Assembly: GCF_021462285.1 (NCBI RefSeq)
Contig: NZ_CP082787.1
Span: 4,898,001-4,962,000 of the forward strand
Origin: Serratia entomophila
GTDB taxonomy: Bacteria > Pseudomonadota > Gammaproteobacteria > Enterobacterales > Enterobacteriaceae
Length of the DNA stretch: 64,000 nucleotides
Direction of reading: 5' to 3'
The notes beneath the pieces were generated by a model that ran no database searches, was not told where the DNA came from, and saw nothing but the letters and a program-made list of their open reading frames with translations. Both the position numbers and the translations under genes were made by a program. Below are positions 10,576 through 21,301 of this stretch, piece by piece. Each line of letters opens with the position of its first letter. Position 1 is the first letter of the stretch.

Positions 10576-10681
10576 AATTTCGGATTAGTTTAACTAATTT
10601 ATATTCGCGTTTTTATACTTGCCTTCTGCCTTTTTTAACATTACCGCACTGATAAAAGCATTAGAAATTTCGCGTTAGTTT
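10576..10681. repeat. 16-bp direct repeat pair 90 bp apart (candidate operators)
   Basis: AATTTCGGATTAGTTT at 10576-10591 and AATTTCGCGTTAGTTT at 10666-10681 differ at two adjacent positions and start exactly 90 bp apart. The first copy runs into a palindrome, ATTAGTT-T-AACTAAT (10584-10598). They lie in the AT-rich divergent region between yicG and the DUF3574 lipoprotein gene. Function is inferred only. Confidence 0.5.
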
Positions 10682-10750
10682 CCGCCGCTGACTATGCTTT
10701 TTGCAGGCGATGATCGGGCCGGACGGCCCCCAATGAGGAATCACGACATC

Positions 10751-11185
10751 ATGAAACACACCCCGATGCTGGTTGCGGCGGTCGCCGCCATGTTGCTGAG
10801 CAGCTGCGCGGCGCCGGGCCATAACGGCCTGGCGCCAAAACCGGCTCCAGCCTGCAACGCCGGCGATCCGATGATCCAGACCACGCTCTATTTTGGCCTC
10901 AACCGCCCCGCAGGCCCGGCAATCACCGCCGCCGAATGGCAGACCTTTGTCGATCGGCAGGTGACGCCGCGCTTTAAAGACGGGCTGTCGGTGTTTGACG
11001 CCAAGGGGCAGTGGCTGGGCAACGACGGCAAACTGGCACGTGAAAACAGCAAGGCGCTGCTGCTGATCCATGCGCCGGGTAAAGAGAGCGAGGGGAATAT
11101 CGAAGCCCTGCGCAGCAGCTACAAGCGGCAGTTTGCACAGGATTCGGTGATGCGGGTGGATGCGCCGGTGTGCGTGGCGTTTTGA
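10751..11185 (+). CDS. DUF3574 domain lipoprotein
   Basis: Small predicted lipoprotein of unknown function, 144 residues from the ATG at 10751 (MKHTPMLVAAVAAMLLSSC); GAGGAA lies 10 nt upstream. An in-frame ATG 18 nt upstream is possible. The lipobox LLSSC puts the modified Cys near residue 19; the next residues are Ala-Ala, so there is no Asp+2 inner-membrane retention signal and outer-membrane sorting is expected. The mature part carries the DUF3574 pattern: TTLYFGLNRPAGPAI, then EWQTFVDRQVTPRFKDGLSV, then LRSSYKRQFAQDSVMRVDAPVCVAF. No partner genes indicate a role. Confidence 0.85.
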   Translation: MKHTPMLVAAVAAMLLSSCAAPGHNGLAPKPAPACNAGDPMIQTTLYFGLNRPAGPAITAAEWQTFVDRQVTPRFKDGLSVFDAKGQWLGNDGKLARENSKALLLIHAPGKESEGNIEALRSSYKRQFAQDSVMRVDAPVCVAF

Positions 11186-11218
11186 CGGCTATCCCGGCCC
11201 GCAGGCCGGGATGCGCGA

Positions 11219-12403
11219 TTAGAGCACCAGCCCGGCGACGGCGGCCGATAGCAGGCTAACCAGCGTGGAGCCATAGACCAGCTTCAGGCCGAAGCGGGAA
11301 ACCACGTTGCCCTGGCGTTCGTTCAGCCCTTTGATGGCTCCGGCGACGATGCCGATGGAGGCGAAGTTGGCGAACGACACCAGGAACACCGACAAAATGC
11401 CGATGCCGCGCGGTGACAGTTCGGCGGCGATTTTCTTCAGCTCTATCATCGCAACAAACTCATTGGCCACCAGCTTGGTGGCCATGATGCTGCCGGCCTG
11501 CAGCGCGTCCTGCGCCGGGATGCCGATCAGCCAGGCCAGCGGATAGAACACATAACCCAGGATCTGCTGGAAGCTGATGCCGAAAACGGCGGCGAACAGC
11601 GCGTTAACGGCGGAGATCAGCGCAATAAAACCGATCAGCATCGCGGCGATAATCATCGCAATCTTGAAGCCGGCCAGGATGTATTCCCCCAGCATCTCGA
11701 AGAAGCTCTGGTCTTCATGCAGCTTGCTCAGCTTCAGCTCCGGTTCGTCTTCTACCTGATAGGGATTGATGATCGAGAGGATGATGAAGGTGCTGAACAT
11801 GTTTAAGATCAGCGCCGCCACCACATATTGCGCGTCGATCATCGACATATAGGCGCCGACGATCGACATCGATACCGTCGACATGGCCGTGGCGGCCATG
11901 GTGTACATGCGGCGCGGCGAGATATCGCCAATGATGCCTTTGTAGGCGATAAAGTTTTCCGACTGGCCCAACACCAGGGTACTGACGGCGTTGAACGACT
12001 CCAGCTTGCCCATGCCATTGACCTTGGACAACAGCGTGCCGACCACGCGAATGATCAGCGGCAGGATACGGAAATGTTGCAAAATACCGATCAGCGCGGA
12101 AATAAAGATTATCGGGCACAAAACCCCGAGGAAGATAAACGCCATGCCGTCTTTGCTCATGCCGCCAAACACAAACTCTGAGCCTTGCGCGGCGTAGGTG
12201 AGCAGAATTTCGAAGAAGCCGGCGACGTGCTTGATCACGCTGAGGCCGCTCGCCGAATGCAGGAAGAAATAGGCCAGAGCGCCTTCGATAACCAGCAGCT
12301 GGATGATATAGCGCAGGCGGATTTTCTTGCGGTCATTGCTGACCAGCAGCGCCAGGGCGATGATCACCACCAGGGCCATAATAAATTGCAGAATTTGTGG
12401 CAT
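11219..12403 (-). CDS. nupC: Nucleoside:H+ symporter, NupC/CNT family
   Basis: Concentrative nucleoside uptake across the inner membrane. 394 residues, close to E. coli NupC (400), with the conserved blocks [43 protein letters not shown], the re-entrant [17 protein letters not shown] and C-terminal [12 protein letters not shown] and [18 protein letters not shown]. In E. coli nupC is elsewhere (near xapB/mntH), so the location differs; a NupX-like paralogue is the alternative name. Upstream, CGTGA-TAATTA-GAACA (12476-12491) is a weak CRP-like match, which would suit catabolite control, but this is low confidence. Confidence 0.85.
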   Translation of the reverse strand: MPQILQFIMALVVIIALALLVSNDRKKIRLRYIIQLLVIEGALAYFFLHSASGLSVIKHVAGFFEILLTYAAQGSEFVFGGMSKDGMAFIFLGVLCPIIFISALIGILQHFRILPLIIRVVGTLLSKVNGMGKLESFNAVSTLVLGQSENFIAYKGIIGDISPRRMYTMAATAMSTVSMSIVGAYMSMIDAQYVVAALILNMFSTFIILSIINPYQVEDEPELKLSKLHEDQSFFEMLGEYILAGFKIAMIIAAMLIGFIALISAVNALFAAVFGISFQQILGYVFYPLAWLIGIPAQDALQAGSIMATKLVANEFVAMIELKKIAAELSPRGIGILSVFLVSFANFASIGIVAGAIKGLNERQGNVVSRFGLKLVYGSTLVSLLSAAVAGLVL

Positions 12404-12567
12404 AAACGGTCCGTAAAGCTAACGGGCAGAAAAAAACACATTTAGCCACAGCTCTGTCGGCCTTTCATTACCTTGCGTGATAATTAGAACAAAATACTTT
12501 CGGCAGGCGGGATAAGTTGCCGATTGTCATTTTCTCCCTCTTCAAGGCAGTTTTTCGTAAACCAAAG

Positions 12568-12592
12568 CAAAAAGCCCGCATGGCGCGGGCTT
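12568..12592 (-). terminator. Terminator of yicC
   Basis: Hairpin AAGCCCGC / GCGGGCTT with 5-nt loop, T-rich on the minus strand, just after the yicC stop. Confidence 0.85.
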
Positions 12593-12610
12593 GAGAAGCT
12601 GAAGTGGCGA

Positions 12611-13474
12611 TCACTCGATGTTTTGGATCTGCTCGCGCATTTGCTCGATCAACACCTTCAGCTCGATGGCGGAGGTGGTGACCTCGGCATTGATCGATTT
12701 GGAAGCCAGCGTGTTCGATTCGCGGTTGAATTCCTGCATCATAAAGTCGAGGCGGCGGCCCACGGCTTCTTTTTTCTTCAGGATGTTGTGCGTTTCTTTC
12801 ACGTGCGCTTCCAGGCGGTCCAGCTCTTCGGCCACGTCGATACGCTGCGCCATCAGCACCAGCTCTTGCTCCAGCCGGGTGTTCTCCAACTGCACCTGGG
12901 CTTCTTCCAGCTTGCTGACCAGGCGCTCACGCTGCCACTGCAGAATGTTCGGCATCTGGGCGCGCACCTTGACCACTTCGGCGCTGACGCCGTCGAGGCG
13001 CTGCTCGATCAGCGCTTTCAGCGCGGTGCCTTCGCTTTCGCGCGCGGCGATGAAGTCATCCAGCGCGCCGTCCAACGCCTGCATCAGCTCGGCGCTGATG
13101 GCATCCAGATCCTGCTCCTGAGCGGACATAACGCCCGGCCAGCGCAGCACGTCGATCGGGTCGATTTCCCCTTCGTCGCTCTGCATTTTCACCCAGTTGG
13201 CGGCTTCAACCAGCTGTTTGGCCAGTTTCTCGTTCAGGATCATCGAGCTTTGCGCGCTTGGGTCCAGTTCGAAGCGCAGGTTGCACTCGACCTTGCCGCG
13301 GGTCAGACGGCCACGGATACGTTCGCGGATCACCGGCTCCAGGCTGCGGAATTGTTCCGGCAGGCGGATGTAGGTTTCTAAGTAGCGCTGGTTAACGGAA
13401 CGCAGCTCCCAGGCTGCGCTGCCCCATTCACCCTTGATTTCACGCCGGGCGTAGGCGGTCATGCTGCGGATCAT
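12611..13474 (-). CDS. yicC: YicC family endoribonuclease
   Basis: 287 residues, end-to-end match to E. coli YicC (MIRSMTAYARREIKGEWGSA...). The family is a stress-linked endoribonuclease; E. coli YicC promotes decay of the RyhB sRNA together with PNPase. The N-terminal YicC domain contains SVNQRYLETYIRLPEQFR. The C-terminal DUF1732 region contains RIDVAEELDRLEAHVKE and the highly conserved GRRLDFMMQEFNRESNTL. Divergent from rph, another RNase gene, with a 125-bp shared control region. Confidence 0.95.
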   Translation of the reverse strand: MIRSMTAYARREIKGEWGSAAWELRSVNQRYLETYIRLPEQFRSLEPVIRERIRGRLTRGKVECNLRFELDPSAQSSMILNEKLAKQLVEAANWVKMQSDEGEIDPIDVLRWPGVMSAQEQDLDAISAELMQALDGALDDFIAARESEGTALKALIEQRLDGVSAEVVKVRAQMPNILQWQRERLVSKLEEAQVQLENTRLEQELVLMAQRIDVAEELDRLEAHVKETHNILKKKEAVGRRLDFMMQEFNRESNTLASKSINAEVTTSAIELKVLIEQMREQIQNIE

Positions 13475-13599
13475 TGTGCGTACCCGTAATAGGAAAAGAT
13501 GGGGCGATTATAGCGTCGCCGCTGCGGGCAGGATAGGCATTACGTCACGAAGCCCGTATAATGCGCAGCCAATAGTTGATTTGAAGCCGGAGAAAGCCC

Positions 13600-14316
13600 A
13601 TGCGTCCTGCAGGCAGAGCACCACAACAAGTTCGCCCACTGACACTGACCCGTCACTATACCAAACACGCAGAAGGCTCAGTGCTGGTTGAGTTTGGCGA
13701 TACCAAAGTTTTGTGCACCGCCACGGTAGAAGAGGGCGTTCCGCGCTTCCTGAAAGGCCAGGGCCAGGGGTGGATCACCGCTGAGTACGGCATGCTGCCG
13801 CGCTCCACCCACAGCCGCAACGCGCGCGAAGCCGCTAAAGGCAAGCAGGGCGGCCGCACGCTGGAAATCCAGCGGTTGATCGCCCGCTCGCTGCGCGCCG
13901 CAGTCGATCTGAAAAAGCTCGGTGAGTTTACCATCACCCTCGACTGCGACGTGCTGCAGGCCGACGGCGGCACCCGCACCGCCTCCATTTCCGGCGCCTG
14001 CGTGGCGCTGGCCGATGCGCTGAACGCGTTGGTGGCCAACGGCAAGCTGAAGGCCAACCCAATGAAGGGGCTGGTGGCGGCGGTTTCCGTCGGCATCGTC
14101 AACGGCGAAGCGTTGTGCGATCTGGAGTACGTTGAAGACTCCGCCGCCGAGACCGACATGAACGTGGTGATGATGGAAGACGGCCGCATGATCGAGGTAC
14201 AGGGCACCGCCGAAGGCGAGCCGTTCAGCCACGACGAGCTGTTGGCGCTGTTGGCGCTGGCCCGAGGGGGCATCGAAACCATCTTCCAGGCGCAGAAAGC
14301 GGCGCTGGCGGGCTAA
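13600..14316 (+). CDS. rph: Ribonuclease PH
   Basis: Phosphorolytic 3'-5' exoribonuclease that trims tRNA precursors and structured RNAs. The 238 residues are full length: the frame reads through to [18 protein letters not shown], so it lacks the frameshift known from E. coli K-12 MG1655. Conserved sites include [12 protein letters not shown], the RNase PH signature [18 protein letters not shown] (about 115-132) and [15 protein letters not shown]. Its translation acts as leader for pyrE, with the attenuator just downstream. Confidence 0.98.
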   Translation: MRPAGRAPQQVRPLTLTRHYTKHAEGSVLVEFGDTKVLCTATVEEGVPRFLKGQGQGWITAEYGMLPRSTHSRNAREAAKGKQGGRTLEIQRLIARSLRAAVDLKKLGEFTITLDCDVLQADGGTRTASISGACVALADALNALVANGKLKANPMKGLVAAVSVGIVNGEALCDLEYVEDSAAETDMNVVMMEDGRMIEVQGTAEGEPFSHDELLALLALARGGIETIFQAQKAALAG

Positions 14317-14322
14317 TTTTTC

Positions 14323-14348
14323 AAGGCGACTGAGAAGTCGCCTTTTTT
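14323..14348 (+). terminator. rph-pyrE intercistronic attenuator
   Basis: Hairpin AAGGCGACT-GAG-AAGTCGCCTT followed by T5, placed 7 nt after the rph stop and about 60 nt before pyrE. The same position in E. coli holds the UTP-sensitive attenuator: coupled ribosome and RNA polymerase suppress termination when UTP is low. A T-run before the hairpin (CTAATTTTTC) fits the polymerase-pausing part of that model. Confidence 0.85.
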
Positions 14349-14409
14349 ACGCCTGTCGATCGGGCGGCAGTATTAACAAGACATCAAGATCAGACGAGGA
14401 GAAGCAGTA

Positions 14410-15051
14410 ATGAAAGCCTATCAGCGCCAGTTTATCGAGTTCGCGCTTAACAAGCAGGTATTGAAATTCGGCGAGTTCACCCTGAAATCCGGCCGCACCA
14501 GCCCGTATTTCTTCAATGCCGGCCTGTTTAATACCGGGCGTGATCTTGCGCTGCTGGGGCGTTTTTACGCCGAAGCGCTGATGGATTCCGGCATCGATTT
14601 CGATCTGCTGTTTGGCCCGGCGTATAAAGGCATTCCGATCGCCACCACCACCGCCGTGGCGCTGGCGGAACATCATGAGCGCGACGTGCCTTACTGCTTC
14701 AACCGTAAAGAGGCCAAGACCCACGGTGAAGGCGGCTCGCTGGTGGGCAGCCCGCTGCAGGGCCGCGTGATGTTGGTGGACGATGTGATCACCGCCGGCA
14801 CCGCGATCCGTGAGTCGATGGAAATTATCGGCGCCAGCGGCGCCACGCTGGCGGGCGTGCTGATCTCGCTGGACCGCCAGGAGCGCGGCCGTGCGGATAT
14901 TTCCGCCATTCAGGAAGTGGAGCGCGACTATCACTGTAAGGTGATCTCTATCGTGACGCTGAAGGATTTGATTACGTATCTGGAAGAGAAACCGGAAATG
15001 GCGGCGAGCCTGGCGGCGGTGCGCGCCTATCGCGAGCAGTACGGCGTCTAA
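14410..15051 (+). CDS. pyrE: Orotate phosphoribosyltransferase
   Basis: Converts orotate and PRPP to OMP in pyrimidine synthesis. 213 residues, same as E. coli PyrE. The PRPP-binding signature is [14 protein letters not shown] (about 117-130) with the adjacent acidic pair; the flexible catalytic loop is [15 protein letters not shown] (about 99-113). GAGGAG at 14395-14400 is a strong ribosome site. Downstream of rph and its attenuator; converges on slmA. Confidence 0.98.
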   Translation: MKAYQRQFIEFALNKQVLKFGEFTLKSGRTSPYFFNAGLFNTGRDLALLGRFYAEALMDSGIDFDLLFGPAYKGIPIATTTAVALAEHHERDVPYCFNRKEAKTHGEGGSLVGSPLQGRVMLVDDVITAGTAIRESMEIIGASGATLAGVLISLDRQERGRADISAIQEVERDYHCKVISIVTLKDLITYLEEKPEMAASLAAVRAYREQYGV

Positions 15052-15056
15052 ATAAC

Positions 15057-15080
15057 AACGCCGGGCGGGCGCCCGGCGTT
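15057..15080. terminator. Hairpin terminator between pyrE and slmA
   Basis: AACGCCGGGC-GGGC-GCCCGGCGTT, a perfect 10-bp stem between converging genes. The T run is weak on both sides. Confidence 0.7.
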
Positions 15081-15084
15081 AAGA

Positions 15085-15681
15085 TTACTGCAGCTGCGCC
15101 GCCAGCAGCGGCCAGCGGCCGTCGAACTCCTGCGTTGGGCGGTAGCGGAATTCCGAGCGCACATAGCGCGACAGCATGCCTTCGCAGAAGGCCAGCAGTT
15201 GGCTGGCCAACAGCGTTTCATCGACGATAAATCCCTTGCCTTCACGCAATTTGCGTTCTTTCAACACCTGGCGCAGCTGCGCTTCGATGCGTTCGAACAG
15301 CTGGTTGATGCGGCCCTGCAGGCGGTCTTGTTCAAACATCAGCGCGTGGCCGGTCATGATGCGCGTCAGCCCCGGGTTGCGTTCCGCAAAACCCAGCACC
15401 AGCAGCAGAATCAGGCGCAGGCGGTTAAACGTCTCTTTTTCGTCCTGCAAAATCAGGTTGATGCGCGTTATCAGGCTGTCTTCAATAAATTCGATCAGGC
15501 TGTCGAACATCCGCGTTTTGCTGGGAAAATGCCGGTACAGCGCAGCTTCGGAGACCCCCACGTTAGCGGCAAGCTTGGCGGTGGTGATACGCTGGCTGCC
15601 GTCGCTGGATTCCAGCATCTGGGCTAACGCCTGCAATATTTCCTCGCGCCGGTTCCTTTTCGTATTTTCTTTTTCTGCCAT
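15085..15681 (-). CDS. slmA: Nucleoid occlusion factor SlmA
   Basis: TetR-fold DNA-binding protein that sits on specific chromosomal sites and blocks FtsZ rings over the nucleoid. 198 residues as in E. coli. The HTH is visible at [34 protein letters not shown] (about 32-65), followed by the all-helical FtsZ-binding body ([32 protein letters not shown]). Downstream of dut on the same strand, with a 261-bp gap. Confidence 0.97.
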   Translation of the reverse strand: MAEKENTKRNRREEILQALAQMLESSDGSQRITTAKLAANVGVSEAALYRHFPSKTRMFDSLIEFIEDSLITRINLILQDEKETFNRLRLILLLVLGFAERNPGLTRIMTGHALMFEQDRLQGRINQLFERIEAQLRQVLKERKLREGKGFIVDETLLASQLLAFCEGMLSRYVRSEFRYRPTQEFDGRWPLLAAQLQ

Positions 15682-15855
15682 GTCTGATTAGACCCTTGCT
15701 AAAACTGCTTAGACTTTCGGAAACCCGCGCACCGGCCGTTGCAGAGAAAACTCTGTGCGGCTTATGTGATAGCTTTTTTTAGGATGCTGAGGTCAGCGGC
15801 CTTAACGACCCTTGTTCTCCGCGCTGCCTGGTGTGCGCTGCAATCATTGCCGAGC

Positions 15856-15900
15856 AAACCTTGCCATGAAGATGTCCTGCTCTCCGGGGCGGCAAGGTTT
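15856..15900 (-). repeat. 10-bp inverted repeat in dut-slmA gap
   Basis: AAACCTTGCC at 15856-15865 is exactly complementary to GGCAAGGTTT at 15891-15900, with a 25-nt loop. It lies in the 261-bp space between dut and slmA. No T run follows on either strand, so it is not an obvious terminator. The rest of the gap shows no gene that I can support. Confidence 0.6.
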
Positions 15901-15942
15901 CAGGCGACATCTCCCTGTCGGCCATCGTTTGCTACCTCTGGC

Positions 15943-16401
15943 TTAGTGGCGGCCAGAGTGGCCGAAGCCGCCGGCGCCGCGTTCGCTGCTGTCGAACTCT
16001 TCCACCAGATTGAACTCGGCCTGCACTACCGGCACGAAGACCATCTGCGCGATGCGCTCGCCTGGCTCAATGGTGAAGGATTTTTGGCCGCGGTTCCAGA
16101 CGGATACCATCAGTTGGCCCTGATAATCGGAATCGATTAAGCCGACCAGGTTGCCCAGCACCACGCCGTGCTTATGGCCGAGGCCGGAGCGCGGCAGGAT
16201 CACCGCCGCCAGGTTGGCGTCGGCGATGTGGATTGCCAGGCCGGTAGGCAGCAGCGTGGTTTCACCCGGCGCCAGTTCCACCGCGCTGTCCAGGCAGGCG
16301 CGCAGATCGAGACCGGCGGAGCCCGGGGTGGCGTAGGTCGGTAGCGGGAAATCCTGACCGATGCGCGGGTCGAGGATCTTAACGTCGATTTTTTTCATCA
16401 T
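15943..16401 (-). CDS. dut: Deoxyuridine 5'-triphosphate nucleotidohydrolase (dUTPase)
   Basis: Hydrolyses dUTP to dUMP, keeping uracil out of DNA and supplying thymidylate synthesis. 152 residues; trimeric dUTPase motifs in order: AGLDLRA (1), [10 protein letters not shown] (2), [11 protein letters not shown] (3, with the catalytic Asp), GERIAQMVF (4) and the C-terminal arm [12 protein letters not shown] (5). Two adjacent ATGs (16401 and 16398) are possible starts. The 5' end overlaps the 3' end of coaBC by 23 nt, an arrangement also known in E. coli (dut-dfp). Confidence 0.97.
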   Translation of the reverse strand: MMKKIDVKILDPRIGQDFPLPTYATPGSAGLDLRACLDSAVELAPGETTLLPTGLAIHIADANLAAVILPRSGLGHKHGVVLGNLVGLIDSDYQGQLMVSVWNRGQKSFTIEPGERIAQMVFVPVVQAEFNLVEEFDSSERGAGGFGHSGRH

Positions 16402-17596
16402 AACGGCTGACTATCTCGTCTATTAAACGTTGGCCAAGGAGTGCCTTGTCGCTCAGCGCTAGGCGCTTTTCTCCATCCTGCCAAAAAAGGTGCAGCGCAT
16501 TGGTGTCACTGTTGAACCCATGCTCTGCAAGCGATACATCATTAGCGCAAATCAAATCCAGTTTCTTACGCGCCAGTTTTTGTCGCGCGTATTCTTCCAC
16601 ATTCTGGGTTTCGGCGGCAAACCCAACGACAAAAGGTCGATTTTTCGCCATCGCCGCCACGCCGGCGACGATATCGGGGTTTTTTACCATCTTGAGGACG
16701 ATTTCATCACCCTGTTTTTTAATTTTTTCATCGGCGATCTGTTCGGGGCGGTAATCGGCGACGGCGGCGCAGGAAATGAAAATATTCTGCCGTGCGGCGC
16801 GCTGCTGCACCGCCTGCTCCATCTCCAACGCGCTGGTGACGTCCACGCGGGTGACCCACGGCGGCGTCGGCAGGTTGACCGGCCCGGCGATCAGCGTGAC
16901 CTGCGCGCCGCGCGCGGCGGCGGCGCGGGCAATGGCGAACCCCATTTTGCCTGAGCTGTGGTTGCTGATGAAGCGCACCGGATCCAGCGCTTCGCGCGTG
17001 GGGCCGGCGGTAATCATAATCTGTAAATGTTGCAGATCTTGCGGCGCGGAAAAATGTGCGTTCGCCAGATCGGCGATTTCCAGCGGATCAAGCATGCGGC
17101 CAGGGCCGACGTCGCCGCAGGCCTGGCTGCCGCTGTCCGGCCCCCAGAGCAGCATGCCGCGCGCCTGCAGCGTTTGCAGGTTGGCCTGGGTGGCGGCGGC
17201 GCGGTACATCTGCTGGTTCATGGCCGGCGCGGCGGCAATGGGTGCGGCGGTGGCCAGGCAGACGGTGGTCAGCAGATCGTTGGCCATGCCGGCGGCGACG
17301 CGCGCCAGCAGATCGGCGGTCGCCGGTGCCAGAATCACCAGATCAGCCCACTTGCCCAGCTCAATATGGCCCATGGCGGCTTCGGCGGCGGGATCCAGCA
17401 GATCGTCGAACACCGGGTAGCCGGAAACGGCCTGCAGCGTCAGCGGCGTGATGAACGCCTTGGCCGCGCCGGTCATTACCACGCGCACTTCAGCGCCCCT
17501 GTCGCGCAGGCGGCGCACCAGCTCAGGGCATTTGTAGGCGGCGATACCGCCGCTGATGCCAAGCACAATATGTTTGCCGGAAAGTCCCGTCATCAT
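16379..17596 (-). CDS. coaBC: Bifunctional phosphopantothenoylcysteine decarboxylase/synthetase
   Basis: Makes 4'-phosphopantetheine for coenzyme A in two steps. The N-terminal CoaC flavoprotein half has GGIAAYK, the catalytic-His region [21 protein letters not shown] and the [13 protein letters not shown]ys loop (near 160). The C-terminal CoaB half has [25 protein letters not shown] and [19 protein letters not shown]. With the ATG at 17596 it has 405 residues, against 406 in E. coli. The open frame extends 52 codons upstream, but nothing there matches the family. Divergent from radC. Confidence 0.97.
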   Translation of the reverse strand: MMTGLSGKHIVLGISGGIAAYKCPELVRRLRDRGAEVRVVMTGAAKAFITPLTLQAVSGYPVFDDLLDPAAEAAMGHIELGKWADLVILAPATADLLARVAAGMANDLLTTVCLATAAPIAAAPAMNQQMYRAAATQANLQTLQARGMLLWGPDSGSQACGDVGPGRMLDPLEIADLANAHFSAPQDLQHLQIMITAGPTREALDPVRFISNHSSGKMGFAIARAAAARGAQVTLIAGPVNLPTPPWVTRVDVTSALEMEQAVQQRAARQNIFISCAAVADYRPEQIADEKIKKQGDEIVLKMVKNPDIVAGVAAMAKNRPFVVGFAAETQNVEEYARQKLARKKLDLICANDVSLAEHGFNSDTNALHLFWQDGEKRLALSDKALLGQRLIDEIVSRYDEKNRR

Positions 17597-17779
17597 GATT
17601 GTCCGATTGAAAGCCGAAAGATGCGCCATTTTAGCATAACCGCCGGACAGGTGAGCGATTCCGCAGAGGCTGCAGCCCGTTACATCGCACTTTGCGCAGC
17701 ACTTCGCAATGTTATCAAACACCTGTCGAACGCCACGGGGTGCACATGGCATGCTGTGGCGCTTTCAGGGAGGATGACG

Positions 17780-18463
17780 ATGGGTAACAAGGTAATAGCA
17801 TTATGGCCGGGTGCGCTGGCGCCGCGGGAGAAACTGTTGAGTTATGGCGCGGCGGCGTTATCCGACGCGGAGCTGCTGGCCATTTTTCTGCGCACCGGGC
17901 TGCCCGGCCTGCACGTGATAAAGCTGGCGGAGCAGCTGCTGCGGCAATTTGGTTCGCTGTATCACCTGATGTCGGCCGATCATCAGCTATTTTGCAGCCA
18001 GAAAGGGCTGGGCAACGCCAGCTACGCGCAGCTGCAGGCGATTTCAGAGCTGGCGTTTCGTTTCTTTTCCGGCCATCTGACAGAGGAAAACGCCATGCTC
18101 AACCCGCGCATCACCCAGCATTATCTGCAAAGTCTGCTGGCGCACCGCGAGCGCGAGGTGTTTCTGGTACTGTTTTTAGACAATCAGCACCGGGTTATTC
18201 GCCATCAGGAGATGTTTGCTGGTACCATCAGCAGCGTCGTCGTCTACCCGAGAGAAATTGTGCGCGCAGCGTTGAAGGCTAATGCAGCCGCCGTCATTCT
18301 GGCGCATAATCACCCTTCGGGTAAGGCTGAACCCAGTCACGCCGACCGTTTGATAACCGAGCAAGTGGTTAATGCCTGCCTGTTATTGGAGATCCGAGTG
18401 CTCGATCACTTGGTGATTGGCCGGGGTGAATGCGTCTCTTTTGCCGAGCGCGGATGGCTTTAA
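17780..18463 (+). CDS. radC: RadC family (JAB/MPN domain) protein
   Basis: 227-residue member of the RadC/YicR family. An N-terminal helix-hairpin-helix-like part ([32 protein letters not shown]) precedes a JAB metalloprotease-like domain with the complete metal signature [21 protein letters not shown] (His-x-His, Ser and Asp ligands) and the diagnostic C-terminus [18 protein letters not shown]. The ATG at 17780 was chosen because GGAGG lies 6 nt upstream; the ATG at 17774 abuts it. The long open frame further upstream is antisense to coaBC. The cellular role is unsettled; the old link to DNA repair was withdrawn for E. coli. Confidence 0.9.
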   Translation: MGNKVIALWPGALAPREKLLSYGAAALSDAELLAIFLRTGLPGLHVIKLAEQLLRQFGSLYHLMSADHQLFCSQKGLGNASYAQLQAISELAFRFFSGHLTEENAMLNPRITQHYLQSLLAHREREVFLVLFLDNQHRVIRHQEMFAGTISSVVVYPREIVRAALKANAAAVILAHNHPSGKAEPSHADRLITEQVVNACLLLEIRVLDHLVIGRGECVSFAERGWL

Positions 18464-18507
18464 GCGATTTTTTCGCGATCCTTGTGGGATCTTTAGCTGT
18501 TCGGGAC

Positions 18508-18536
18508 TTGAGCACTTACGCTTCAGAGCGTATACT
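18508..18536 (+). promoter_or_regulatory. Sigma-70 promoter for rpmBG
   Basis: TTGAGC (18508-18513), 17-nt spacer, TATACT (18531-18536). It would start a leader of about 185 nt before rpmB. Confidence 0.75.
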
Positions 18537-18568
18537 ACGCCACCTTTGAGAATCTTGGGTTTGGCGTA

Positions 18569-18660
18569 AGAGCCTATCTCAGCAGGTTTCTGACCTGATG
18601 TGTGGTTTCTGACCTGATGACGAGAGTCTCCTCAGTATGAAGTTTGCTGAGATGGGCTCT
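18569..18660 (+). repeat. Long hairpin with internal tandem repeat in the rpmB leader
   Basis: AGAGCCTATCTCAGCA (18569-18584) pairs with TGCTGAGATGGGCTCT (18645-18660): 16 pairs, one of them G-U. The 60-nt loop holds two exact copies of GGTTTCTGACCTGATG (18585-18600 and 18604-18619), separated by TGT. It falls within the predicted rpmB 5' UTR. It could be a regulatory leader or a small MITE-like remnant; no protein-coding frame is supported. Confidence 0.65.
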
Positions 18661-18705
18661 AAAAGCCTGACGAGGCGGCCATACCCTATACGAAGCTCGA
18701 GCTGA

Positions 18706-19142
<437 letters not shown>

Positions 19143-19158
19143 TTTTAGTGGATTAATG

Positions 19159-19186
19159 AAAAACCCGGCCTCGGCCGGGTTTTTTG
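19159..19186 (+). terminator. Terminator of rpmBG
   Basis: AAACCCGGCC-TC-GGCCGGG followed by T6, 16 nt past the rpmG stop. Confidence 0.92.
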
Positions 19187-19222
19187 TTTTATAAAGGGTA
19201 GCAAAAGACGGGGGAGCGCCAG

Positions 19223-20038
19223 ATGCCTGAATTACCAGAGGTTGAAACCAGCCGACGCGGTATTGAACCTTATCTTGTCGGCCACAGCATTCAGTACGCG
19301 GTGGTGCGCAACGCGCGCCTGCGCTGGCCGGTCTCCGAGCAAATCCTGACGCTGAGCGACCAGAAGGTGCTCAGCGTGCAGCGGCGGGCCAAATATTTGC
19401 TGATCGAGCTGCAGCACGGCTGGATTATCGTCCATTTGGGGATGTCCGGCAGCCTGCGCATGCTGCGCGAGGAAAACGAGGATCAAGCGGGCAAGCACGA
19501 CCATGTCGACCTGGTGATCAGCAATGGCATGATCCTGCGTTATACCGACCCGCGCCGTTTCGGCGCCTGGCTGTGGTGTGAGGATCTGGCTGCCAGCAAT
19601 GTGCTGGCGCATCTGGGGCCGGAACCGCTGAGCGAGGCGTTTGACGGTGCCTACCTGTATGATAAATCCCGCAACAAACGCACCCTGATCAAGCCCTGGC
19701 TGATGGACAACAAGCTGGTGGTGGGGGTGGGCAATATCTACGCCAGCGAATCGCTGTTTACCGCCGGGATCCTGCCGGATCGTCAGGCGGGATCGTTAAG
19801 CAAGGCGGAAGCGGCGCTGTTGGCGGAAACCATCAAGGCGGTGCTGCTGCGCTCTATCGAGCAAGGGGGGACCACGCTGCGCGACTTCCTGCAATCGGAC
19901 GGCAAACCGGGGTATTTCGCTCAGGAGTTGCAGGTGTATGGCCGGGCCGGTGAACCCTGCCGGGCGTGTGGCACGCCGATCGAATCCGCCAAACACGGGC
20001 AGCGCAGCACCTTCTTCTGCCGCCGCTGCCAGCGCTGA
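19223..20038 (+). CDS. mutM: Formamidopyrimidine-DNA glycosylase (Fpg)
   Basis: Excises 8-oxoguanine and Fapy lesions and nicks the abasic site. 271 residues. The mature N-terminus [13 protein letters not shown] provides the catalytic Pro and Glu. The void-filling and Lys region is [10 protein letters not shown], and the C-terminal zinc finger is CRACGTPI...TFFCRRCQR (about 246-268). It converges on coaD with no spacer: its stop TGA is directly followed by the coaD stop. Confidence 0.98.
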   Translation: MPELPEVETSRRGIEPYLVGHSIQYAVVRNARLRWPVSEQILTLSDQKVLSVQRRAKYLLIELQHGWIIVHLGMSGSLRMLREENEDQAGKHDHVDLVISNGMILRYTDPRRFGAWLWCEDLAASNVLAHLGPEPLSEAFDGAYLYDKSRNKRTLIKPWLMDNKLVVGVGNIYASESLFTAGILPDRQAGSLSKAEAALLAETIKAVLLRSIEQGGTTLRDFLQSDGKPGYFAQELQVYGRAGEPCRACGTPIESAKHGQRSTFFCRRCQR

Positions 20039-20527
<489 letters not shown>

Positions 20528-21301
20528 TCACTTCTCTGAGTAGTTGCGGCCCAATGCCCATAATGCGGCATATTTATTGAAGGTATATTGCGCGTTGACC
20601 ACCGCTAACAGCAACCCCTGTTTACCGTCCAGGAAGCCGGCGCGCAGCAGCCAGGTTTTGCAGAAGGCGCCGAGCGTGTGGGTGAGAATCGACAGGTACC
20701 CGCAGCGTTTGCCGGCCTGGTGGCGCTGGTTGGCCCACTCTTCGGCGTAGCGCAGCTGCTTGCGTTGGAAGGCGAAAAAATCGCGGCAGGTCAGGTGCAG
20801 CAGATCGCCGCTGAGCGGCACCACCTTCGCGTTGCCGATGCTGAGCGACTCATGCACCAAATCGTCGTTATAACGATAATGCTGGTTGGCGTACAGCCGG
20901 TTGACGCGATCCGGGTACCAGCCGCTGTGGCGCATAAAGCGGCCGAGGAACAGATTGCGACGAGCGCAGCTGTAAACGGCGCCGTCGTCCGGCGCTGCCA
21001 GCACTTGCTCTATGGATTGGCGCAGTTCGGGCGTCACGCGCTCGTCGGCGTCGATCATCAGAATGTACTCGTGGCTGGCATGGCGCTGCGCCAGCTGACG
21101 CTGCTTGCCAAAGCCCTGCCAGTCGGTATGGGTGAACACCTTCGCCCCCATGCTTTCGGCAATGGCGACGCTGCCGTCCTGGCTGCCGGAATCGAGCACG
21201 ACGATTTCATCTGCCCAGGCCACAGAGCGCAGGCAGTCCGGCAGCAGGCCGGCTTCGTTCTTGGCTATCATCACCACCGACAGGCTTTTGCGGCTGCTCA
21301 T
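20528..21301 (-). CDS. waaE: LPS core beta-1,4-glucosyltransferase WaaE
   Basis: Family 2 glycosyltransferase of the cytoplasmic membrane face; in Serratia and Klebsiella it adds beta-glucose to O4 of heptose I. 257 residues with the GT2 start [32 protein letters not shown] and the DxD-type metal site [14 protein letters not shown] (about 80-93). Its start codon directly abuts the waaA stop, giving waaA-waaE-coaD on one strand. E. coli K-12 lacks this gene (it has waaZ/waaS-type decorations), so it marks a Klebsiella/Serratia-type inner core. Confidence 0.93.
   Translation of the reverse strand: MSSRKSLSVVMIAKNEAGLLPDCLRSVAWADEIVVLDSGSQDGSVAIAESMGAKVFTHTDWQGFGKQRQLAQRHASHEYILMIDADERVTPELRQSIEQVLAAPDDGAVYSCARRNLFLGRFMRHSGWYPDRVNRLYANQHYRYNDDLVHESLSIGNAKVVPLSGDLLHLTCRDFFAFQRKQLRYAEEWANQRHQAGKRCGYLSILTHTLGAFCKTWLLRAGFLDGKQGLLLAVVNAQYTFNKYAALWALGRNYSEK

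Noticed and set aside
13600..14316. Possible rph frameshift as in E. coli K-12
   Set aside because: The frame is intact to the normal C-terminus (238 residues), so this is functional RNase PH.
15739..16140. Plus-strand frame across the dut-slmA gap
   Set aside because: Mostly antisense to dut, Ala/Val-rich composition typical of a shadow frame, no family match.
17027..17779. Long 5' extension of the radC frame
   Set aside because: It runs antisense through coaBC; the RadC family length, similarity and a well-placed GGAGG support the start at 17780.
18600..18640. Short leader peptides in the rpmB leader
   Set aside because: ATG-initiated frames of 4-7 codons exist but lack ribosome sites and no regulatory codon run is present.
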